This document shows positions 33,883 through 43,800 of a stretch of DNA of 64,000 nt, one piece after another. The stretch spans positions 1-64,000 of the forward strand of contig CALBDS010000044.1 in the NCBI GenBank assembly GCA_937927415.1, read 5' to 3'. The notes below the pieces were generated by a model. It did no database searches and was not told the origin of the DNA. It saw only the letters and a list, made by a program, of their open reading frames with translations. Every line of letters begins with the position of its first letter. The stretch's first letter is position 1. The stretch is from an uncultured Rhodospirillaceae bacterium (GTDB lineage: Bacteria; Pseudomonadota; Alphaproteobacteria; Azospirillales; Azospirillaceae). A program made the translations under genes and the position numbers.

Positions 33883-35011
33883 TGTGCTTGCGCGCCACGG
33901 GGGCGCCCTCCCGGATGCGGGTGCGGATCTGGCCGGCCAGACCCAGCAGCCCCTTGGGCATGAACAGGGTGACGACGATGAACAGGCCGCCGAGGGCGAA
34001 CAGCCACACCTCGGGCATGGCGCCGGTCAGCCACGTCTTGGCACCATTGACGGCAAAGGCCCCGATGATGGCGCCCACCAGCGTGCCGCGCCCGCCGACG
34101 GCGACCCAGATCGCCACCTCGATGGAATTGGCGGGGGAGAATTCGCTGGGGTTGATGATGCCCACCTGCGGCACGTACAGGGCGCCCGCCACACCCGCCA
34201 AAATGGCCGAGACGGTGAAGACGAACAGCTTGGCCGCCGTGACGTCATAGCCCAGGAAGCGCACCCGGCTTTCCGCATCGCGGATCGCCATCAGCACCCG
34301 CCCCAGCTTGGACGTGACGATGAAGCGGCACAGCAGGTACGCCACCGCCAGCAGCAGGGCCGAGGCCACATACAGCCCCACCCGCGTGCCCTGCGCCTGC
34401 ATCGGATGGCCCAGGATGTCCTTGAAGTCGGTCAGGCCGTTGTTGCCGCCGAAGCCCATCTCGTTGCGGAAGAAGGCCAGCATCAGGGCATAGGTCATCG
34501 CCTGGGTGATGATGGAGAAATAGACCCCGGTGATGCGTGAGCGGAAGGCGAACCAGCCGATGACGAAGGCCAGCACCCCCGGCACCGCCGCAATCATGAT
34601 CATGGCAAAGACCGGGTTGTCGAACCCCCACCAGTACCATGGCAGTTCCTTCCAGTTCAGGAACACCATGAAGTCCGGCAGTTCGGCGTTGCCATAGACG
34701 CCGCGCCCGCCGATCTGGCGCATCAGGTACATGCCCATGCAATAGCCGCCGAGCGAGAAGAACGCCCCGTGCCCCAGCGACAGCGCCCCGGCGTACCCCC
34801 ACACCAGATCCATGGCCAACGCCAGCAGGGCGTAGCACAGGTACTTGCCCAGCAGGCTCAGCATGTAATCGGGCACGTGAAAGAGCGAGGTGGCCGGCAC
34901 CGCCACATGCAGCACCGGGATCAGCACCGCCGCCACGGCGGTCAGGGCCAGGAACACCGGCCAGCCGCGGCGGGATTCCAGCGCCATCAGGCGCGAGGTG
35001 ATCGGACCCAT
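33875..35011 (-). CDS. urtC: Urea ABC transporter permease UrtC
   Basis: 378 residues from ATG 35011; the frame's extension to 35311 is a shadow of urtB. LivM-type permease with about nine helices, including YALLALAMDLVWGYAGALSL and GHGAFFSLGGYCMGMYLMRQ; EAA-like loop ESRVRFLGYDVTAAKLFVFT; and GGRGTLVGAIIGAFAVNGAK. It forms the inner-membrane channel with UrtB. Only 4 bp separate it from urtB's stop. Confidence 0.96.
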   Translation of the reverse strand: MGPITSRLMALESRRGWPVFLALTAVAAVLIPVLHVAVPATSLFHVPDYMLSLLGKYLCYALLALAMDLVWGYAGALSLGHGAFFSLGGYCMGMYLMRQIGGRGVYGNAELPDFMVFLNWKELPWYWWGFDNPVFAMIMIAAVPGVLAFVIGWFAFRSRITGVYFSIITQAMTYALMLAFFRNEMGFGGNNGLTDFKDILGHPMQAQGTRVGLYVASALLLAVAYLLCRFIVTSKLGRVLMAIRDAESRVRFLGYDVTAAKLFVFTVSAILAGVAGALYVPQVGIINPSEFSPANSIEVAIWVAVGGRGTLVGAIIGAFAVNGAKTWLTGAMPEVWLFALGGLFIVVTLFMPKGLLGLAGQIRTRIREGAPVARKHNA

Positions 35012-35015
35012 GGGT

Positions 35016-36650
35016 TCAGGCCTCCGCCGCGCGGCCCTTGAGCGCGAACAGACCGCGCGGCCGCTTCTGGATGAACAGGATGATGAAGACCAGCACCAGG
35101 ATCTTGCCCAGCATGGCGCCGGCATAGGGTTCCAGAACCTTGTTGACCACGCCCAGCGACATGGCCCCGGCCAAGACACCCCACAGGCTGCCCACCCCGC
35201 CGAACACCACCACCATGAAGCTGTCCACGATGTAGGTCTGGCCCAGGTTGGGGCTGACGTTGCCCACCTGTGACAGCGCCACACCGGCCACCCCGGCGAT
35301 GCCGGAGCCAAGGCCGAAGGTCAGCGCGTCCACCCAACCCGTCTTGATCCCCATGCACGCGGCCATGGGCCGGTTCTGCGTCACCGCCCGCATCCGCAGG
35401 CCGAAGGAGGTGTAACGCAAGCTGGCCGCCACCGCCGCCAGCACGGCCAGGGCGAAGATGACGATGGCGATGCGGTTCCAGGTCAGCACCAGCCCCGGCA
35501 CCGCCTCCCACGCGCCGGTCATCCAGACGGGGTTGGCGACCTCTTTATTGGTGGCGCCGAACAGCGAGCGGACCACCTGCTGCAGGGCCAGCGAAATGCC
35601 CCAGGTGGCGAGCATGGTTTCCAGCGGGCGGCCATAGAGGAAGCGGATAACCCCGCGTTCCAGCGCCACGCCCACCGCACCGGCCACCAGGAACGCCGCC
35701 GGGATCGCCAGGATCAGATAGAGGCCGAACACCGAGGGCGGTAGCCACGCGCGGAACGCCTCCTGCACCACGAAGGTGGTGTAGGCGCCCAGCATAATCA
35801 TCTCGCCATGGGCCATGTTGATAACGCCCATCACGCCGAAGGTGATCGCCAGCCCCACCGCCGCCAGCAGCAGCACCGACCCCAGGCTCACGCCTTGGAA
35901 CAGGTTCAGCGTGACGGCCACCGCGGTTTCCCGCCGCTCGATGGAGGCGGTCAGATCCTTCACCGCCTGCCGCACCGCCGGGTCGGGATCGTTGGCGAGC
36001 GGGGCCACGAGGAAGCGCACCTCCGCCGACAGGGTGCCGCTGAGATCGGCCACCGCCTGCAGCCGTTCCGCGGCGTCGGGGGAGGCGAGCGCGGACCGGG
36101 CCACCGCCGCCGACAGCGCCGCCTTGACGCCCGCGTCGGTTTCACGGGCGAGCGCGCCCTTCAGCAGGGCCACCGCTTCCGGTGACGGGTCGCTGGCGGC
36201 GGCCTGAGCGGCGGCCAGACGGCGGGCGGGATCGGGGGAGGTCAGGTCCAGCCGCGCCGCCAGCCCGGCCAGGGCCGAGCGCAGCGCGTTGTTGACCGTG
36301 ATCTTGGTCAGGTCGCGGGTGGGGGACGTGCCGGCATCCGCCCCGGTCAACGGGTCGGTCAGGGCGGCTTCCCGCCCGGTGACGGCGCCGATCAGCACGG
36401 CGCCATCGCTCTTGCGCACGAACAGAGCACCGGATTCCATGGCCCGCAGCACCGCCAGCGCGCGGGCATCGCCGGTGCCCGCCAGCCGTTCGGCGGCGGC
36501 GATCTTTTCGGCAAAGCCGTCGGCGGCCAGCCCGGCCAGCGCGGATGAAAAGGTGCTGTCGTCGGCCGCACGGGCCGGCAGTGCGGCCCCGAGCGCCAGC
36601 AGAACGAACAGCACCTGCAACAGGCGCACGCACCGCATGGAAACCCCCAT
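35016..36650 (-). CDS. urtB: Urea ABC transporter permease UrtB with N-terminal periplasmic extension
   Basis: 544 residues. A signal-like segment (LLQVLFVLLALGAALPARAA) is followed by ~220 residues of Ala-rich HEAT-like helices (e.g. LASPDAAERLQAVADLSGTL), an extension typical of proteobacterial UrtB and absent from LivH. The permease domain then begins near LNLFQGVSLGSVLLLAAVGL and contains GVMGVINMAHGEMIMLGAYT and GGVGSLWGVLAGAMSLGVVN. A Met four codons in (MRCVRLL) is an alternative start. The role of the extension is not known. Confidence 0.96.
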   Translation of the reverse strand: MGVSMRCVRLLQVLFVLLALGAALPARAADDSTFSSALAGLAADGFAEKIAAAERLAGTGDARALAVLRAMESGALFVRKSDGAVLIGAVTGREAALTDPLTGADAGTSPTRDLTKITVNNALRSALAGLAARLDLTSPDPARRLAAAQAAASDPSPEAVALLKGALARETDAGVKAALSAAVARSALASPDAAERLQAVADLSGTLSAEVRFLVAPLANDPDPAVRQAVKDLTASIERRETAVAVTLNLFQGVSLGSVLLLAAVGLAITFGVMGVINMAHGEMIMLGAYTTFVVQEAFRAWLPPSVFGLYLILAIPAAFLVAGAVGVALERGVIRFLYGRPLETMLATWGISLALQQVVRSLFGATNKEVANPVWMTGAWEAVPGLVLTWNRIAIVIFALAVLAAVAASLRYTSFGLRMRAVTQNRPMAACMGIKTGWVDALTFGLGSGIAGVAGVALSQVGNVSPNLGQTYIVDSFMVVVFGGVGSLWGVLAGAMSLGVVNKVLEPYAGAMLGKILVLVFIILFIQKRPRGLFALKGRAAEA

Positions 36651-36693
36651 TTTCTTTAAACGCGTGGTGCCGGTGATCCCGTCCGGTCACTCG

Positions 36694-36733
36694 CCATTCC
36701 CACGGAAACGGATGCCCCTTTGCGTGGGAATGG
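36694..36733. promoter_or_regulatory. Hairpin between urtA and urtB
   Basis: CCATTCCCACG (36694-36704) pairs perfectly with CGTGGGAATGG (36723-36733) around an 18-nt loop. It lies in the 174-bp urtA-urtB gap. No T-tract follows. Such hairpins after a binding-protein gene often stabilise or trim the transcript so that the binding protein is made in excess over the membrane parts; that is an inference here. Confidence 0.5.
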
Positions 36734-36824
36734 GGACTGACAAGGGCGCCCTCTCGGCGGGGCCGCCCCCTCTCCGCCCCCGCCGGGATGGCGGCGGGGA
36801 CGGAAAGGGGCGTCCGGGCGCCGC

Positions 36825-38141
36825 TTACTTGGCGGCGGCGGTGCCGTACTTGGGCGCGGTGCAGTTGCCGCAGACCCACGGATAGGTCCAGTCGGCGGTC
36901 AGCTTGGCGGATTCGGGGATGTAGGGCGACCAGGCGTCGGCCTTGATCGGACCCTTGGTCTGCCAGACGATCTGGAACTGGCCGTTGGCCTGGATTTCGC
37001 CGATCATCACCGGCTTGGACAGGTGATGGTTGGTGTTCATCACGATGTCATAGCCCGACGGCGAGCGGACCTTCTGCCCGTACATGGCCTGACGCACGGC
37101 GTCCACGTCGGTGGTCCCGGCCTGCAGCACCGCCTGAGACCACATCTTGAAGCCGATGGCGGTGGCTTCCATGGGGTCGTTGGTCACGCGCTTGGGGCTT
37201 TTGATGAAGGTCTGCCACTGCTTGATGAAGGCGTCGTTCTCGGCCGTGTCCACCGACATGAAGTAGTTCCAGGCGGCCAGATGACCGACGAGGTTCTTGG
37301 TGTCGATGCCGGCCAGTTCCTCTTCACCCACCGAGAAGGCGACGACGGGAATATCGGTGGCCTTGATGCCCTGGTTGGCGAGTTCCTTGTAGAAGGGCAC
37401 GTTGGCGTCGCCGTTGATGGTGGAGACGACGGCGGTCTTCTTGCCCTGGGACGCGAACTTCTTGATGTCGGCGACGATGGTCTGCCAGTCGGAATGCCCG
37501 AACGGCGTGTAGTTGACCATGATGTCGTCCTTGGCGACACCCTTCGACAGCAGATAGGCCTCAAGGATCTTGTTGGTGGTGCGCGGGTAAACGTAATCGG
37601 TGCCGGCCAGAACCCAGCGTTTCACCGAACCGCCGTCGGCCCCCATCAGGTAATCCACCGCCGGGATCGCCTGCTGGTTCGGAGCCGCGCCTGTGTAGAA
37701 CACGTTGCGGGAGGACTCTTCACCCTCGTACTGGACGGGGTAGAACAGCAGGCCGTTCAGTTCCTCGAACACCGGCAGCACCGACTTGCGGCTGACCGAG
37801 GTCCAGCAGCCGAACACCGCGGCCACCTTTTCCTTTTGCAGCAGCTCGCGCGCCTTTTCCGCGAACAGCGGCCAGTTGGACGCGGGGTCAACCACCACCG
37901 CTTCGACCGGACGGCCCAGCAGCCCGCCCCGCTTGTTGATGTCGTCCACCATCATCAGGACCGTGTCCTTCAGGGTGGTTTCACTGATGGCCATGGTGCC
38001 CGACAGCGAATGCAGCACGCCGATCTTGATCGGCTCGGCCGCCTTGGCGACACCGGCGGCCAGCATCGCCGCCGCCATCGCCGTCCCGGCCACCAGCCCC
38101 TTCAGCCCTTTTCCCCACTGACCCAGCATCGACTGCCCCAT
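36825..38141 (-). CDS. urtA: Urea ABC transporter substrate-binding protein UrtA
   Basis: 438 residues from ATG 38141, preceded by GAGGGAA 6 nt upstream; an upstream start at 38180 is rejected. The signal peptide (GLVAGTAMAAAMLAAGVAKA, cut before AEPIKIG) sends it to the periplasm. The mature protein follows the UrtA pattern: IKIGVLHSLSGTMAISETTL, AVFGCWTSVSRKSVLPVFEE, GLLFYPVQYEGEESSRNVFY, and a C terminus with DWTYPWVCGNCTAPKYGTA. First gene of urtABCDE. Confidence 0.98.
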   Translation of the reverse strand: MGQSMLGQWGKGLKGLVAGTAMAAAMLAAGVAKAAEPIKIGVLHSLSGTMAISETTLKDTVLMMVDDINKRGGLLGRPVEAVVVDPASNWPLFAEKARELLQKEKVAAVFGCWTSVSRKSVLPVFEELNGLLFYPVQYEGEESSRNVFYTGAAPNQQAIPAVDYLMGADGGSVKRWVLAGTDYVYPRTTNKILEAYLLSKGVAKDDIMVNYTPFGHSDWQTIVADIKKFASQGKKTAVVSTINGDANVPFYKELANQGIKATDIPVVAFSVGEEELAGIDTKNLVGHLAAWNYFMSVDTAENDAFIKQWQTFIKSPKRVTNDPMEATAIGFKMWSQAVLQAGTTDVDAVRQAMYGQKVRSPSGYDIVMNTNHHLSKPVMIGEIQANGQFQIVWQTKGPIKADAWSPYIPESAKLTADWTYPWVCGNCTAPKYGTAAAK

Positions 38142-38435
38142 TGTTATTCCCTCGTTCGGGTTTGCGTCGGTTCTTCGCATCGCAAAAGGGATGCCAACCG
38201 GGCACGAGGAGCAAAGTGGCGGAATTGCTTGGGCCTTGCGGGGGGAAACCGCGTCTTATCCGAAATAAGTGCCTATTTTATAGTCTTTCATGCCTAAGGA
38301 TCGACATTAGCGTAAAAAATGTGCAGACAAAGCACGCCAGGGGTCCTGGTTTATCCATCATTTTTATTATGGTTATAAAGAATTAAAATAAGGGCGTCCA
38401 ACAAACATACGAAAATCCGTTCGTTTATCGAACAA
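38142..38435 (-). promoter_or_regulatory. Upstream region of urtA
   Basis: 294 bp without a gene, lying between the uraD-uraH stop and urtA. Positions 38270-38420 are markedly A+T-rich (e.g. TTTTTATTATGGTTATAAAG near 38360), consistent with the main urt-ure promoter. A short hairpin GTTCG/CGAAC (38419-38423/38429-38433) just after the uraD-uraH stop could end that transcript. A sigma-54-like element was looked for and not found with correct spacing. Confidence 0.5.
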
Positions 38436-39302
38436 TCAACTGCCGCGGTAGGTCGAATAGCTCCACGGCGACAGCAGCAGCGGCACATGATAGTGCTGCT
38501 CCGGGTTGGCAATGGCGAAGCGGATCGGCACCACATCCAGGAACGGCGGCGCCGACACCGGATGCCCGGCCCCCTGGAAATAGACCCCGGCGTGGAAGTG
38601 CAGTTCATAGACCCCGGCGTGGAGATCGACCCCGGCCAGCATCGGCCCGTCCAGCCGCCCGTCGGCGTTGGTGACCGCGCGGGCGATCACCCCACCCTCC
38701 CCCACCCGGATCAGATCCACCGGCAAGCCGCGGGCCGGGACACCGGCGGCGGTGTCGAGGGCGTGGACGGTCAGCCGCCCGGTGGGGGCCGGCTCCACCA
38801 GGGTCAACAGGCGCATCCATATGATTTTGTCCACCTCGGCCAGGGCGGCGGCGAACTCCACATCCGGCGGGTTGGTCACGCGGCGGGCATAGGCGGCCAG
38901 GATGTGATGCTTGGTGGCGTGGCGCACCGCCAGGATGAAGGGGAAACCGAAACGCCCGGTATAGGCGGTGTTGAGGGTCTGGAACCGCGCCATTTCGTCG
39001 GGAGTCAGCCGGTCCAGGCCGGCGGCGGCCTGCTCGGTGGAGGATTCCGCGGTCAATTCACCCGCCACCGCCGCCCGCCCGGCCAGATCCGGGTGGGCAC
39101 ACAGCAAGGCCCGCTGCCGTTCGGCCCCCGCATCCCGGACGGCCGCCACCAGGGCCGCGTGAAACGCCGTGACCGAGGCGAAGGGCCGGGCGGCGAAGGC
39201 CCGTTCCGCCACCCACGGCGAATGCTCGGCCAACCCGCCGAAAGCGGTGATGAAACCGGCGGCGTCCAGCGCGTTGACGGCATCGAGGGACAGGCGGGCC
39301 AT
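38436..39302 (-). CDS. Bifunctional OHCU decarboxylase / 5-hydroxyisourate hydrolase (UraD-UraH fusion)
   Basis: 288 residues from ATG 39302, preceded by GAGGATT; the frame upstream only reads tandem-repeat DNA. Residues 1-165 are UraD, with ALLCAHPDLAGRAAVAGELT (catalytic His70) and GRFGFPFILAVRHATKHHIL. Residues ~175-288 are the transthyretin-like HIU hydrolase, with GRLTVHALDTAAGVPARGLP (His180) and the C-terminal YRGS tetrapeptide. Together they convert 5-hydroxyisourate through OHCU to (S)-allantoin. The natural order is UraH then UraD, but the fusion puts UraD first. Placement upstream of urt-ure links uric-acid catabolism to urea use. Confidence 0.95.
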   Translation of the reverse strand: MARLSLDAVNALDAAGFITAFGGLAEHSPWVAERAFAARPFASVTAFHAALVAAVRDAGAERQRALLCAHPDLAGRAAVAGELTAESSTEQAAAGLDRLTPDEMARFQTLNTAYTGRFGFPFILAVRHATKHHILAAYARRVTNPPDVEFAAALAEVDKIIWMRLLTLVEPAPTGRLTVHALDTAAGVPARGLPVDLIRVGEGGVIARAVTNADGRLDGPMLAGVDLHAGVYELHFHAGVYFQGAGHPVSAPPFLDVVPIRFAIANPEQHYHVPLLLSPWSYSTYRGS

Positions 39303-39351
39303 GGAATCCTCACCAAAACGCGAAAAGGGTGTCGGGCAGCACAGCACGAAA

Positions 39352-39455
39352 CGCGGTTCCCGGCAATGGGGCCTCATGCCGGTTCCCGGCAATGACGTCT
39401 CATGCCGGTTCCCGGCAATGACGTCTCACGCCGGTTCCCGGCAATGGCGTGTCAT
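39352..39455. repeat. Four tandem 26-bp repeats
   Basis: Units 39352-39377, 39378-39403, 39404-39429 and 39430-39455 share GCCGGTTCCCGGCAATG followed by a 9-bp part that varies (ACGTCTCAT, ACGTCTCAC, GCGTGTCAT, GGCCTCAT in unit 1). A degenerate fifth start follows (GCCGTTATTCCGG). Each unit has an internal CCGG-TTC-CCGG near-palindrome. The units are directly adjacent with no spacers, so this is a minisatellite, not CRISPR. It sits in the divergent promoter region of uraD-uraH (leftward) and the SbcD-like gene (rightward). Confidence 0.88.
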
Positions 39456-39546
39456 GCCGTTATTCCGGTAAGGGGGTTGAACGGAACGGCAACGGCGCGG
39501 TAGCCTCCCCACCACCTTACGGACAACCGGACCGGGGTTTCTTCCC

Positions 39547-40827
39547 GTGCGCTTCATCCACGCCGCCGACATCCATCTGGACAGCCCCATTTCCGCGCTG
39601 ATGCCGCGCGGCGACGAGCCGGCCCGCGCCCTGGCCGACAGCACACGCCGCGCCTTCACCGCCATGACCGATGCGGCCATCGATATGGGCGTGGATTTTG
39701 TGGTCATCGCCGGCGACCTGTATGACGGCGACTGGCCGCACATCTCAACCGGCCTGTTCTTTGCCGAGCAGATGTGCCGCCTGCATCAGGCCGGAATCCG
39801 CGTGGCGGTGGTCAAGGGCAACCACGACGCCGACAGCAAGATCACTCGCCATATCATTACCGAGATGCCCAACACCGTGGTGTTCGACCACAAGCGCCCG
39901 GAAACCGTCCGCTGGGACGATCTGGGGGTGGCGCTGCACGGGCAGAGCTTTGCCGCCGGGCCGGTCACCGCCAATCTGGCCGCCGCCTATCCGGCACCGG
40001 TCGCCGGGTATCTCAACATCGGCGTACTCCACACCGCGGCGGAGGGACGGCCCGGCCACGGCCCCTATGCCCCCTGCACGGTGGGACAACTGGCCGCCCA
40101 CGGCTATGATTATTGGGCGCTGGGTCACGTTCACAGCCGCGAGGTGCTGAACCAAGACCCGTGGATCGTCTTCCCCGGCAATCTGCAGGGGCGCAACGTC
40201 AACGAACCGGGGCCGCGCGGCTATTCCCTGGTGACCGCCGAGGCGGGACGGGTCCGCAGCGTGGAGCACCACCCCTGCGATGTGCTGCGGTGGGCGCGGG
40301 TGACGGTGGACGTGACCGGCTGCCCCGATGTGGAAGCGGTCAACCGCCGGGTGCAGGCGGTGCTGAGCGATGCCGCCGCGGCGGCGGATGGGCGGGCGCT
40401 GGCGGTGCGGTTGCGGCTGTCGGGGGAAACCCCGGCCCATCACCGGCTGTCCTGCGACCCCGAGCAGATGGCCGCCGACTGCTGCGGTGCAGCAGCGTGG
40501 ACGGGTCGGGACATCTGGATCGAGAAGATCCGCCTGGACACCCGCCCACCCGGAGCCACCGCCCCCTCCGATGATACCCCATCGTCCGATGCCTTGGCAG
40601 CACTGCTGCGAAACATGGACGCGGTGGGCCGCGACACGGCCCTGCAGGAACGGATCCGCGGCGAGGCCGGGGCGCTGGTGGACAAGCTGCCGCCCCTGGC
40701 GCGCCGGCACGCGGAGCTGGACGGCATCGACGATGCGCTGCTGGCGGAGATCCTGGCCGACGCGCAATCGCTGCTGCTGTCCCGCCTGCTGGACGCCCCC
40801 CAGCCGGGGAAGGGAACCGCGCCGTGA
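39547..40827 (+). CDS. SbcD/Mre11-like DNA exonuclease (YhaO type)
   Basis: 426 residues, starting with a GTG codon. Calcineurin-like metallophosphoesterase motifs appear in order: DIH (Asp8, His10), GDLYD (Asp57 within it), GNHD (Asn92, His93), and GHVHSRE. The C-terminal ~200 residues contain the acidic/helical cap (ARVTVDVTGCPDVEAVNRRV). With its partner it is expected to process DNA ends or hairpins in the cytosol. It overlaps the ATPase gene by 4 bp. Similarity to YhaO rather than E. coli SbcD is judged from the layout with a YhaN-like partner. Confidence 0.9.
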   Translation: MRFIHAADIHLDSPISALMPRGDEPARALADSTRRAFTAMTDAAIDMGVDFVVIAGDLYDGDWPHISTGLFFAEQMCRLHQAGIRVAVVKGNHDADSKITRHIITEMPNTVVFDHKRPETVRWDDLGVALHGQSFAAGPVTANLAAAYPAPVAGYLNIGVLHTAAEGRPGHGPYAPCTVGQLAAHGYDYWALGHVHSREVLNQDPWIVFPGNLQGRNVNEPGPRGYSLVTAEAGRVRSVEHHPCDVLRWARVTVDVTGCPDVEAVNRRVQAVLSDAAAAADGRALAVRLRLSGETPAHHRLSCDPEQMAADCCGAAAWTGRDIWIEKIRLDTRPPGATAPSDDTPSSDALAALLRNMDAVGRDTALQERIRGEAGALVDKLPPLARRHAELDGIDDALLAEILADAQSLLLSRLLDAPQPGKGTAP

Positions 40828-43800
40828 GGATCGACCGCCTGACCCTCGACTGCTACGGCCATTTCCGCGACCGGGACTTCGACCTGTCCGGCGAGGGCGT
40901 ACGGCTGCACATCGTTCACGGCCCCAACGAGGCGGGGAAATCCACCACCCTGTCGGCCATCGGCGACCTGCTGTTCGGCTTTCCCCACATCAGCCCGTAC
41001 AATTTCCGCTACAATTACGACCAGTTGGCGGTCAGCGGCACCCTGACCGCCCGCAGCGGCGAGCGACTGAGCTTCCGCCGCCGGAAGAACGGCAAGATCC
41101 TGATCCCCAACGGGGCGGGGGAGGTGCCGGCGGACGGCAGCCGGCTGCAGTCCTTTCTGGGCGGCGCCGACCGCGGGCTGTTCGAACGGATGTTCGGCCT
41201 GGACCACGCCCGGCTGCGCCAGGGCGGCCGGGCCATGCTGGAGGAGGGCGGCGACCTTGCCCGCCTGCTGTTCGAGGCGGGCAGCGGCCTCAGCGGCGCC
41301 ATGGCCCTGTTGGACCGGCTGGAGGCGGAGGCCGACGCCATCGCCTCGCTGGGCCGGCAGTCGAAGAACCGCCGCTTCAATCAGGCCCTTGAGAGTTTCC
41401 GCGACGCCCACGACCGGCTGAAGCACGAAGGCCGTTCGGAACAGGAATGGAACCAGGAGCAGAAGAAGGCCGCCGCCGCCCGCAGCGTCCGCGATGCCGT
41501 GGTGGAAGAGCTGGCGGGCGTGCGCGCCCGGCGCCACCGCATCCACCGGCTGCTGCGGGTCCTCCCGGCGCTGGCAGCCCTGGATGAGGCGCTGGCCGCT
41601 CAGGCCGCACTGGGCGCCGTCCCCGACCTTCCCGACGGGTTCGAGGATGATTGGCGCGCCGCCCAGACCGCCGCCCGCACCGCGGCAGAGGATGCCGCCC
41701 GCGCACAGGCCCACTGGGCCGGGCTGGCGGCGGAGCGGGAACGCTGCGGCGATCCCGGTCCCCTGCCCACACTGGCCGACGACATCCGCCGTCTGCATCG
41801 GGAGGCCGGTGCGGTCGGCTCCCAGCGTGCCCAGGAACCGGCGCTGATCCAGGCGCTGGAGGCCGAGGGGCAGCGGCTGGCGGCTCTGGTGCAGAAGCTG
41901 GGGTTGGACGGCCCGGCCGACGCGGTGGCGGACCGTGTGCCCCCGCAGCCGCTGATGGCCGGGGTGCGCGAACGCATGGACCGCCGGGCCGAGTTGGTCG
42001 CCGCCGAAGCCGCCGCCCGCCGCCGCCATGGGGAGGCCATGGCCCGCGCCGCGGCAAGTGCCGCCGCGTTGGACGGGGCCGCCACCGCCGCCGATCCGGC
42101 GGAAGCCGCCGCGGCGCTGGAGGAGGCCGGACGGCTGGGCGACACCGCCGCCGATCTGGCGGAGGCCCGCCGCCTGCGGGACCGGGCGGCGGAGGAATGC
42201 CGGCAGGCGATGGACCGGCTGGACCTGTGGACCGCCGGGGTGGAGCGGCTGGCCGCCACCCCCTTCCCCGACGCCGATACGGTGCGGCAGCGGGAACGCG
42301 ACCGCACCGCCCTGGACAACGCCCGCACCCGCAAGCGGGACGAACGGGACGCCGCCTATGCCCTGTGCGCCCGGCTGGCGGGGGATCTGGCGGAAATCCA
42401 GGCCGCCGGCCCGGTGCCCACCCCCGATGCGGTGCGGGAGGCCCGGCGCAGCCGTGACCGGCTGTGGCGCACCCTGCGCACGGCCCTGGCCGACGGTTCA
42501 CTCCCTGCCGACCCCACCCTGCCCGACCGTTTCGAGGAATCGCTCGCCGCCGCCGACGCCCTGGCCGACCGGCAGGAACAGGAAGCGCAGCGCGTCGCCC
42601 GTTTCGCCACCCTGTCCGGCCAGAACCTGCAGGCCCGGATGCAGCGGGAGGCGGCGGATGCGGCCCTGGCCGCCGCCGACGCGGATCTGGCGGCGTGGGA
42701 ACGGGCCTGGGCGGACCTGTGGGCGCCCACCGGGCTGATCCCCGCCGATCCCGCCGCCATGCTCGGCTGGCTGGGGCGCAAGGACGAGATGCTGCGGCTG
42801 GCCGATGCCGTCGCCCACGCCGCATCGGCGCTGCACCGGGCCGGGGAACGGGACCGGCTGGCCGCCGGCCACCGCCGGACGGCGGCGCTGGCACTGGGGC
42901 TGCCCGCCGACAGCGGCACGGCAACCCTGCGCGCGGCGGTCACCGCGGCCACCGAACGCCGGGCCACCCTGGACAAGCTGCGCCAGGACCACAAGGACCA
43001 CCTGCGCGACGTGGACGCCGCCGCGCAAGAGGTGGAACAGGCCGCCACCGCGGTCCAGTCATGGCAACGGGACTGGGCGCAGGCCATGCCGTCCCTGGGG
43101 CTGCCGCCCACGGCCACCCCGGCGGAAGCCGCGGCGGCACTGGCCCTGTGGGACGAGATCCGCGGGTGCCTGGACAAGCGGCGGGATCTGGCCGGGCGGC
43201 TGGCAGCGGTGCGGGCCGAGGGAGCCGTCTTTGCCGCGTCGGTGGCCGCACTGGTGGCGCAAGCGGCTCCGGCCTTGGATGACATCACCGGGCGCGACGG
43301 GCTGGAGGTGATGGCCGAGGCGGTGCGGCGGCTGGCCAACGCGCAGGAACGCGCGGCCCACTGCCGGCGGCTGGACACCCAATGCGCCGACGCCCGCACC
43401 GCCCTCGACGCCGCCCTGCGCGCGCAGGAGGAGACGGCCCGCCGGCTCACCGCCCTGCGCGGGCACCATGGGCTGGGGCCGGATGACGACGCCATCGCCC
43501 TGGCCCGCACCGCCGCCGAGGCGCGCAAGGCCGCCCAGGCCGTCGCCAAGGCCCGCGCCGCCCTGGCCGATGCCGGGGATGGTCTGGCCGAAGCGGACCT
43601 GCGCCGGGACGCCGCCGGCCATGATCCCGACAGCCTGAAGGCCGAATCCCAGTCGTTGGACGACGAGGAGCGGGTCTTGCAGCAGCGCAAGGACGAGGCC
43701 ACCAGCACCCTGGCCCTGGCCGAACAGACGCTGGGCGCCCTGCGGTCGGCCCGTGGCGGGAATGAGGCGGAATGGCAGGCCCGCGATGCCGCCCGCGCCA

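Noticed and set aside
38320..38345. Possible sigma-54 promoter (TGGC...TTGT on the minus strand) upstream of urtA
   Set aside because: The GG and GC elements are not 10 bp apart and the -12 GC is missing, so nitrogen-regulated sigma-54 control cannot be claimed.
39352..39455. Possible CRISPR array
   Set aside because: The 26-bp units touch each other with no unique spacers, and no cas genes are present.
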